Positions 58,591 to 64,000 of a stretch of DNA of 64,000 nt are shown in pieces. The notes below the pieces were generated by a model. It was not told the origin of the DNA. It saw only the letters and a list, made by a program, of their open reading frames with translations, and did not search any database. How positions within the stretch are numbered: the first letter of the stretch is position 1; each line of letters begins with the position of its first letter. The stretch lies in the NCBI RefSeq assembly GCF_037198315.1, contig NZ_CP144913.1, forward strand, positions 2,046,001-2,110,000, in the 5' to 3' direction. The stretch comes from Janibacter sp. A1S7 (GTDB lineage Bacteria; Actinomycetota; Actinomycetes; Actinomycetales; Dermatophilaceae). The translations under genes were made by a program, and so were the position numbers.

Positions 58591-59130
58591 TCAGCGACCG
58601 AGGATCCGCCCCCAGAACCCCCCACGCGGCGGGAGCTCCACCAGTCCGGGCTCGGTGTCCGGGGTCGGCGGCTCCGACCGCAGGGCGCCGACCAGCAGCG
58701 CCGGTCCGGGGGCGGGGCCGGACAGCGAGGTCGGGTCGATGCTCCACTCCCCCGCGACCCCAGGCAGGTCGTCCTCGGCGGCCTCGACCTCGCGCCACAC
58801 GGCACCACGCTCCACGAGGAGGCAGCGGCGCGAGCCGTCCTCGGCCCGATGGAAGAGCTGCACCCCGGTGCCGAGCATGGCCGACAGCGTCGTGATCCGC
58901 GCCGCGGAGGGCCGTGCCACGTCCTCGCCGACGACGAGCGTCCACCGGCTCCCTGCTCCCGGGATCGGAGGCAGCACGGCGGTTGCGCTGCCGAGCGCCT
59001 CGCGGACGGCCTCGTCCACCTCGACGACCCGCCCGCCGGTGAGGCCGAGCGCCTCGACGACCACGGTCTGCGGCTGGCCACGGACGGCCAGCCAGGCCTG
59101 CTCGTGGCCGAAGGGCACCAGCTCGCTCAC
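58591..59130 (-). CDS. Hypothetical protein (SseB-like region)
   Basis: 179 residues, soluble and beta-rich, with no signal. LVPFGHEQAWLAV at the start and a middle VQLFHRAEDGSRRCLLVERGAVWRE are visible; weak similarity to SseB-like or ESX-associated domains is only an impression. The GTG start overlaps the stop of the GNAT gene (GTGA), so they are co-translated. It converges on the response regulator gene. Confidence 0.6.
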   Translation of the reverse strand: MSELVPFGHEQAWLAVRGQPQTVVVEALGLTGGRVVEVDEAVREALGSATAVLPPIPGAGSRWTLVVGEDVARPSAARITTLSAMLGTGVQLFHRAEDGSRRCLLVERGAVWREVEAAEDDLPGVAGEWSIDPTSLSGPAPGPALLVGALRSEPPTPDTEPGLVELPPRGGFWGRILGR

Positions 59131-60140
59131 AGCGACCTCGCCATGATGACGCCGTCACGGTCGTCGCCGGCCGCCACGCGGAGCGCACCCGGCACCCGAC
59201 CGACCTCGGTGTAGCCGTAGCGGGTGTAGAACTCACCCAGGCCGGTGCCGCCCCGGTAGTCCAGGGTCACCAGCTCCACACCCCGCTCGCGGGCGGCCCG
59301 GTGCAGGCCGGCCATGAGCAGGGCGCCGTGGTTGGTGCCCCGCGTGGCCGGGTCGGTCATGATCCGCTCGAGGGTGGCTCCGTGACGCGTCAGCGGCCCG
59401 GTGGAGCCGACGAGGAAACCGAAGCCGAGCAGGTCACCCACCGGGGAGTTCAGCGACACGCACGCCGTCCCGCCCGCCTGCATCCGGCTCGCGTAACCGT
59501 CGAGCACCGGCGCCACCTCCTCCGCGGAGGCTCCGGGCAGGAACCCGACCGCCCCGCCGGCGTCGTTGACCTCGACCCACATGGCGAGCATCGCCTCGCC
59601 GGCACGCGAGGGGATGCGCTCGGCGACACGCACGTACGGCAGCTCCAGCACCTGCCAGTCCCCCTCGTCGGTGGTGTGGTCGAGGTCCGCCACGTGTGCC
59701 ATGCCGGCCGACTCGAGCGTCGATCGGGTGGCGGCATCCTCCGGGGCGACCCGCATGCGGATCGGGAGGTCGGGCAGCCACTCGATGGCATGGGCGCTCG
59801 CCAGGCGCAGGGCCCGGACCTCGAGGGCCTCGTTGGCGGCCCGCTCGGCGGTGCGCAGGGTGAGCCGGATGAACTCGGCATGGGCGCGCAGACCGACGAA
59901 GCCGACCGCGTCGCCCCCCGACTCCCGGATGATCCAGGTGCCGTAGCCGTGCTCGTCCCAGTGCTCCTGCCACACGGCGACGATCTGCGCCGGTCGCTCC
60001 GCCTCGGCGGGGACGCCCATCAGCTCGGCCACGAGCGAGGCGTCGGCATCGACGGGTGGGTGCATCGTGATCGCGTCGGTGATGATGGCACGAGGCGTGG
60101 AGCATCCGTGCCCGTCCGTGGTGAATCGGGGGTAACTCAC
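59127..60140 (-). CDS. Tandem GNAT-type acetyltransferase
   Basis: 337 residues with two GNAT-like halves. The first (about 35-150) has a degraded acetyl-CoA site; the second (about 185-335) has the canonical GTNHGALLMAGLHRAARERG loop and GLGEFYTRYGYTEVG. Such double GNAT proteins in actinobacteria include mycothiol synthase-like and Eis-like members, but no specific substrate can be named. GTG start; co-translated with the following small gene. Confidence 0.83.
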   Translation of the reverse strand: MSYPRFTTDGHGCSTPRAIITDAITMHPPVDADASLVAELMGVPAEAERPAQIVAVWQEHWDEHGYGTWIIRESGGDAVGFVGLRAHAEFIRLTLRTAERAANEALEVRALRLASAHAIEWLPDLPIRMRVAPEDAATRSTLESAGMAHVADLDHTTDEGDWQVLELPYVRVAERIPSRAGEAMLAMWVEVNDAGGAVGFLPGASAEEVAPVLDGYASRMQAGGTACVSLNSPVGDLLGFGFLVGSTGPLTRHGATLERIMTDPATRGTNHGALLMAGLHRAARERGVELVTLDYRGGTGLGEFYTRYGYTEVGRVPGALRVAAGDDRDGVIMARSL

Positions 60141-60187
60141 AGGCCCATGGTGCACCACACGGGTCTCGCTGGGACGATGTGGACACG

Positions 60188-62794
60188 ATGACGTCGACAC
60201 ACACCGCCCCCGCTCACCTGTCCGTCCCGATCGGGACGGACCCCGACGATGTCTTCGAGCGCTTCTCGCAGTGGTCGACCGGGCGGGGACTCACCCTGTA
60301 CCCGCACCAGGAGGAGGCGTTGCTGGCGCTCCTGGGTGATGACCACGTCGTGCTCGCGACCCCCACGGGCTCCGGCAAGTCACTTGTGGCCACCGGCGCG
60401 ATCGCGCACGCGCTCGCCAAGGACCAGGTCGCCTTCTACACCGCCCCGATCAAGGCGCTCGTCAGCGAGAAGTTCTTCGACCTGTGCGCCGTCTTCGGCG
60501 CGGACAACGTCGGCATGCTCACCGGCGACGCCTCGGTCAACGCCGATGCCCCGATCATCGTGTGCACCGCCGAGGTCCTGGCCAACCTCGCCCTGCGCGA
60601 GGGCAACACCGCAGACGTCGGACTCGTGGTCATGGACGAGTTCCACTACTACGCGGAGCCCGAGCGTGGGTGGGCGTGGCAGGTGCCGCTCCTCGAGTTG
60701 CCGCAGGCCCAGATGCTGCTGATGTCGGCGACCCTCGGTGACACCCGTGCCATCGAGCAGGACCTGGCCGAGCGCACCGGACGGGACGTGGTCGTGGTCG
60801 ACGACGCCGAGCGCCCGGTGCCCCTGACCTTCTCGTGGGCGATGACCCCGCTGCAGGAGACGATCGAGGAGATCCTCGAGTGGCAGCGTGCGCCCGTGTA
60901 CGTCGTCCACCAGACGCAGGCCAAGGCCGCGGAGCACGCCAGGCTGCTGCAGACCCTCAGGCTCCTCGCCCCGGCGGAAAAGCAGGCCATCGCCGACCGG
61001 CTCGCGGACTTCCGGTTCTCCGCCGGCTTCGGCCGCACCCTCTCGGCGATGCTGCGTCGCGGGGTCGGAGTGCACCACGCGGGCATGCTGCCCCGCTACC
61101 GGCGGCTCGTCGAGCAGCTCGCCCAGGCCGGTCTGCTCAAGGTCATCTGCGGGACCGACACCCTCGGCGTCGGCATCAACGTGCCGATCCGCACCGTGCT
61201 CTTCACCTCGCTGACGAAGTTCGACGGCACCCGCCACCGCGTGCTGCGGGTGCGCGAGTTCCTGCAGATCGCCGGGCGCGCCGGGCGGGCGGGGTACGAC
61301 ACCGAGGGTTACGTCGTCGTCCAGGCACCCGAGCACGTCATCGACAACCACCGCGCCCTGGCCAAGGCCGGGGACGACGAGAAGAAACGCAGGAAGGTCC
61401 AGCGCAAGAAGGCACCCGAGGGCTTCGTCGTGTGGACCGAGGACACCTTCACGAAGCTGACGACGGCGCAGCCGGAGACGTTGCGCTCCCGGATGAAGGT
61501 CGACAACGCGATGATCCTCAACGTCGTCGCCCGCCCCGGCGACGCGGTCGCCGCCCTCTCCCGCCTCACCAGGGACAACCACGAGGAGGCGAAGGGGAGG
61601 GCTCGCCTCGCCCGTCGCGCCATCCGTCTGGGGCGCAGCCTCCTCGACTCCGGTGTGCTCGAGCGCCTGGCCGAGCCGGACGGGACCGGCCGGACCGTGG
61701 ACCTGACCGTCGACCTGCCCAGGGACTTCGCGCTCAACCAGCCCCTGGCCCCCTTCGCCCTGGCTGCCCTCGACCTGCTCGACCCGGACGACCCGGGGTA
61801 CGCCCTCGACGTCGTCTCGACCATCGAGGCGGTCCTCGAGGCGCCGCGGGCCATCCTGATGGCCCAGCAGCACGCCGCCCGCGGCGAGGCGATCGGCGAG
61901 ATGAAGGCGGACGGTATCGAGTACGACGAGCGGATGCGACTGCTCGACGAGATCACCTGGCCCCAGCCGCTCGCGGAGGAGCTCGCGGCCGCCTTCGAGA
62001 CCTACCGGCAGACCCATCCCTGGCTGCCCGAGGAGGCACTCGTCCCCAAGTCGGTCGTGCGGCTGATGTGGCAGGAGGGGATGTCCTTCGCGGACTTCGT
62101 GCGTCGCTTCGAGCTCGGCCCGCGTGAGGGGCTCGTGCTGCGCTACCTCACCGACGCCTACCGGACCCTCACCCGCACCGTGCCCGAGGCCCACTCCTCC
62201 CCCGAGCTGGAGGAGATCATCGAATGGCTCGGCGAGACCGTGCGCCAGACGGACTCGTCGCTACTGGACGAGTGGGACGCCCTGGCCAACCCGGACGCGC
62301 ACACCCCGGGTCTGGTGAGTCACCAGGAGGCTGCTCCTCCCCCGCGCCCGCTGAGCGCGCGCACGGGGCCCTTCCGTGCGATGGTCCGCGGCGCGATGTG
62401 GCAGCGGGTGGACCGGGCCTCGCGCGACGACCTCGGCGCCCTCTCCGGTATCGAGACGGCCGCAGCCGAACTCGCCGACGACGCTCGCTCCCCGGTGATG
62501 CGATACGAGGACTGGGACGTCGGTCTCGGTGACTACTGGGACGAGCACGACCGGATCGGGACCGACCAGGACGCCCGCGGACCGCACCACCTGCACATCG
62601 AGGAGGAGATCGGTCGACCGCCGGGACTCGACGACTCCGTCGACGCACCGGACGCGCGGCTGTGGCTGGTGCGGCAGACGCTGGCCGACCCCGCGGGGGA
62701 CCACGACTGGGTCGTCGAGGCCACCGTCGACCTCGACGCGTCCGACCGGATCGGCGAGGCGGTCGTCCTGACGACCGCCCTGAAGCGGCTGTGA
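60188..62794 (+). CDS. Ski2-like DEAD/DEAH helicase with DUF3516 domain
   Basis: 868 residues. Q-motif-like TLYPHQEEAL, Walker A ATPTGSGKS (about 62), motif Ia TAPIKALVSEKFF, motif II DEFH (in place of DEAH or DEVH), motif III MSATLGDTR, and motif VI EFLQIAGRAGRAG. The C-terminal ~420 residues are the DUF3516 region, found mainly in actinobacterial Ski2-like helicases and probably linked to RNA or DNA processing. The ATG is preferred; an in-frame GTG at 60179 would add three residues. Its stop overlaps the DUF4031 start. Confidence 0.9.
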   Translation: MTSTHTAPAHLSVPIGTDPDDVFERFSQWSTGRGLTLYPHQEEALLALLGDDHVVLATPTGSGKSLVATGAIAHALAKDQVAFYTAPIKALVSEKFFDLCAVFGADNVGMLTGDASVNADAPIIVCTAEVLANLALREGNTADVGLVVMDEFHYYAEPERGWAWQVPLLELPQAQMLLMSATLGDTRAIEQDLAERTGRDVVVVDDAERPVPLTFSWAMTPLQETIEEILEWQRAPVYVVHQTQAKAAEHARLLQTLRLLAPAEKQAIADRLADFRFSAGFGRTLSAMLRRGVGVHHAGMLPRYRRLVEQLAQAGLLKVICGTDTLGVGINVPIRTVLFTSLTKFDGTRHRVLRVREFLQIAGRAGRAGYDTEGYVVVQAPEHVIDNHRALAKAGDDEKKRRKVQRKKAPEGFVVWTEDTFTKLTTAQPETLRSRMKVDNAMILNVVARPGDAVAALSRLTRDNHEEAKGRARLARRAIRLGRSLLDSGVLERLAEPDGTGRTVDLTVDLPRDFALNQPLAPFALAALDLLDPDDPGYALDVVSTIEAVLEAPRAILMAQQHAARGEAIGEMKADGIEYDERMRLLDEITWPQPLAEELAAAFETYRQTHPWLPEEALVPKSVVRLMWQEGMSFADFVRRFELGPREGLVLRYLTDAYRTLTRTVPEAHSSPELEEIIEWLGETVRQTDSSLLDEWDALANPDAHTPGLVSHQEAAPPPRPLSARTGPFRAMVRGAMWQRVDRASRDDLGALSGIETAAAELADDARSPVMRYEDWDVGLGDYWDEHDRIGTDQDARGPHHLHIEEEIGRPPGLDDSVDAPDARLWLVRQTLADPAGDHDWVVEATVDLDASDRIGEAVVLTTALKRL

Positions 62795-63075
62795 TCCTCA
62801 TCGACCCGGCCACGTGGCCGGGCTGGGGCCGCACGTGGAGCCATCTCGTCTCGGACTCCTCGATCGAGGAGCTGCACGACTTCGCCGGTCGGCTCGGCAT
62901 CCCCCGTCGACTCTTCGACGAGGACCACTACGACGTGCCGGTCGAGCGCTACGACGAGGTCGTCGCCGCGGGGGCGGTCGAGGTCAGCGGTCGCGAGCTG
63001 ATCCGCCGGCTGCTCGCCAGCGGGCTGCGGGTCACGCAGGCGCAGCGAGCCGGTCGATCTCACGAGCGAGGTTGA
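62791..63075 (+). CDS. DUF4031 family protein
   Basis: 94 residues: ILIDPATWPGWGRTWSHLVSD at the N-terminus, FAGRLGIPRRLFDEDHYDVP in the middle. This is DUF4031, a small family of unknown function common in actinobacteria and phage-related contexts. It is co-translated with the DUF3516 helicase through a GTGA overlap. Its last 44 bases overlap the 3' end of the oppositely oriented HD gene. Confidence 0.82.
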   Translation: MILIDPATWPGWGRTWSHLVSDSSIEELHDFAGRLGIPRRLFDEDHYDVPVERYDEVVAAGAVEVSGRELIRRLLASGLRVTQAQRAGRSHERG

Positions 63076-63691
63076 CCCGGGCCCGCCCGGTCCAGTGCTC
63101 GTGCGCGTGGTCGGTCAGGTAGAGCCGATCGCGGGTGGCGAAGGGGGTCAGCACCGCGATCCGCCCTCTCGCGTAGTCCGCGGCGCGCACCTGCCGATAC
63201 TCCAACCGGACCTGGTGGCAGTAGGCATCGAAGCGCTCGGCGGGTGCCGCGAGGATCCACAGGTCCGCGTCGTGGAAGGCCTTGGTCGCCGGGTCATCCG
63301 TCGACATCTCGTGGGTCGCGCTCTCGCGCACCAGCTGGGCGACCCGCGCGATGTCCTCCTCCTTTAGACCGAGCCGCCCCAGGTGGTCCTCGGCCAGCTG
63401 CGCCGAGGCCTCCTCGTTGGCCCCGGCCGCGACACCGGCGTCGTAGACCGCGTCGTGGAACCACGCCGCCAGTCCCGCCAGGTGACGGTCACGTCCGGGC
63501 AGCTCGCCCTCATCCGACAACTCGTCGAGCGCGGCGAGCACCTCCGCCAGGTGGACCGCGTCGTGGTAGCTGCGGTGGTCCTCCAACCAGCGGTCGAGCA
63601 GGTCGGTGGCCTCGGCGAGCAGGGCGTCACGCCCGACGTCGGCGCCCAGGGCGTCGACGTCGGTGAGCCACCGGCTACGGAGGGTCTCCAT
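63032..63691 (-). CDS. HD-domain protein (putative metal-dependent phosphohydrolase)
   Basis: 219 residues. Metal-binding residues are visible as SYHDAVHLAEV and AAWFHDAVYD (HD pair, about 77), with a later His in THEMS and Asp in HDADLWIL. The pattern of this group, DHRSYHDAVHLAEVL, is found in predicted HD hydrolases of unknown substrate, possibly nucleotidases. Its last 44 bases overlap the DUF4031 gene tail to tail; both reading frames look genuine. ATG start. Confidence 0.85.
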   Translation of the reverse strand: METLRSRWLTDVDALGADVGRDALLAEATDLLDRWLEDHRSYHDAVHLAEVLAALDELSDEGELPGRDRHLAGLAAWFHDAVYDAGVAAGANEEASAQLAEDHLGRLGLKEEDIARVAQLVRESATHEMSTDDPATKAFHDADLWILAAPAERFDAYCHQVRLEYRQVRAADYARGRIAVLTPFATRDRLYLTDHAHEHWTGRARVNLAREIDRLAAPA

Positions 63692-63703
63692 GTGGGTCGT
63701 CCC

Positions 63704-64000
63704 TCAGGCCTGCGTCGCGTCCCCGGCCACGTTGACCATCCACGGCGTGCCGAACCGGTCGGTGAGCATGCCGAACTCGTCCCCCCACATCTGCTTCTGC
63801 AGAGGCATGACGACCTCGGCCCCCTCGGACAGGCCCGCCCAGTACCGTCGCAGTCGTTCCGGCTCGTCACCGCTGAGGCTGATCGACATCCCGGCGCCCT
63901 CGTGCCGGGGAGCGCCCGGAGGTGAGTCACTGGCGAAGATCGTGTAGCCGGCATCGGTCTCGAGGCTGGCATGCATCACCTGGTTCGCGATGTCGCCGGC
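63704..64000 (-). CDS. PhnB-like VOC protein, 5' end cut off
   Basis: The last ~98 codons of a gene whose start lies beyond the right edge. Reading from the edge: GDIANQVMHASLETDAGYTIFASD, then SISLSGDEPERLRRYWAGLSEGAEV and MWGDEFGMLTDRFGTPWMVNV. This is the usual C-terminal half of PhnB/3-demethylubiquinone-methyltransferase-like VOC proteins, which are mostly of unknown function. The stop is 12 bases before the start of the HD gene, so the two genes may be co-transcribed. Confidence 0.8.
   Translation of the reverse strand, partial: AGDIANQVMHASLETDAGYTIFASDSPPGAPRHEGAGMSISLSGDEPERLRRYWAGLSEGAEVVMPLQKQMWGDEFGMLTDRFGTPWMVNVAGDATQA

Overview
The window is GC-rich, densely packed chromosomal DNA of an actinomycete. 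Pointers are the very high GC, many GTG starts, four-base gene overlaps (ATGA/GTGA), DUF3097 and DUF4031 proteins, a mycothiol-type DsbA oxidoreductase, an MT0933-type antitoxin-like protein, a broken DUF222/13E12 HNH gene and a LexA box of the TCGAAC-N4-GTTCGA type. The overall gene content suits Micrococcales, perhaps Intrasporangiaceae (inference only). No prophage, insertion sequence or CRISPR array is visible, and no gap longer than about 300 bases lacks a gene or gene remnant.

Layout. 1-5 kb: the sufE 3' end, a CAT-anticodon tRNA, an unusual three-gene operon (lipoprotein, M15/DUF5715-like metalloprotein, asparagine-synthetase-like enzyme without its glutaminase cysteine), a PAP2-type membrane protein and tRNA-Asn. 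5-19 kb: dnaG with a coupled unknown gene, dgt, pyruvate carboxylase, dusB, a coupled membrane protein/CDF transporter/sulfurtransferase operon, and glyS with an alpha/beta hydrolase. 19-24.6 kb: a zinc operon (znuA-znuC-znuB-zur) behind two Zur boxes, recO-uppS, and alkB behind a LexA box. 24.6-31 kb: leuA with a leucine leader peptide, the HNH pseudogene, asd and a BCCT carrier. 31-38.5 kb: one co-directional block, hrcA-dnaJ-rsmE-membrane protein-phoH-ybeY-corC-era, with a CIRCE operator upstream of hrcA. 38.5-46 kb: DUF3097, fabG, hemW, a TRIC-like protein and small stress or detoxification enzymes. 46-54 kb: lepA, a PemK/MazF-like gene, rpsT, holA, an aldo/keto reductase, a DinG-type helicase, a thioredoxin-fold protein and a dehalogenase. 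54-64 kb: an MMPL transporter coupled to a two-component system, a GNAT protein, a Ski2-like DUF3516 helicase coupled to DUF4031, an HD hydrolase and a truncated PhnB-like gene.

Regulation. About twenty genes have a TANNNT- or GACAAT-like -10 box only 5-8 bases before the start codon, the pattern of leaderless mRNAs. It includes the predicted Zur-, LexA- and leucine-controlled units. Two convergent gene pairs end in related palindromic elements of a repeat family I do not recognise.

Most novel material: the glutaminase-dead asparagine-synthetase-like/M15-like/lipoprotein operon at 341-3418 and the palindromic repeat family. Calls rest on motif reading alone; no database search was possible.
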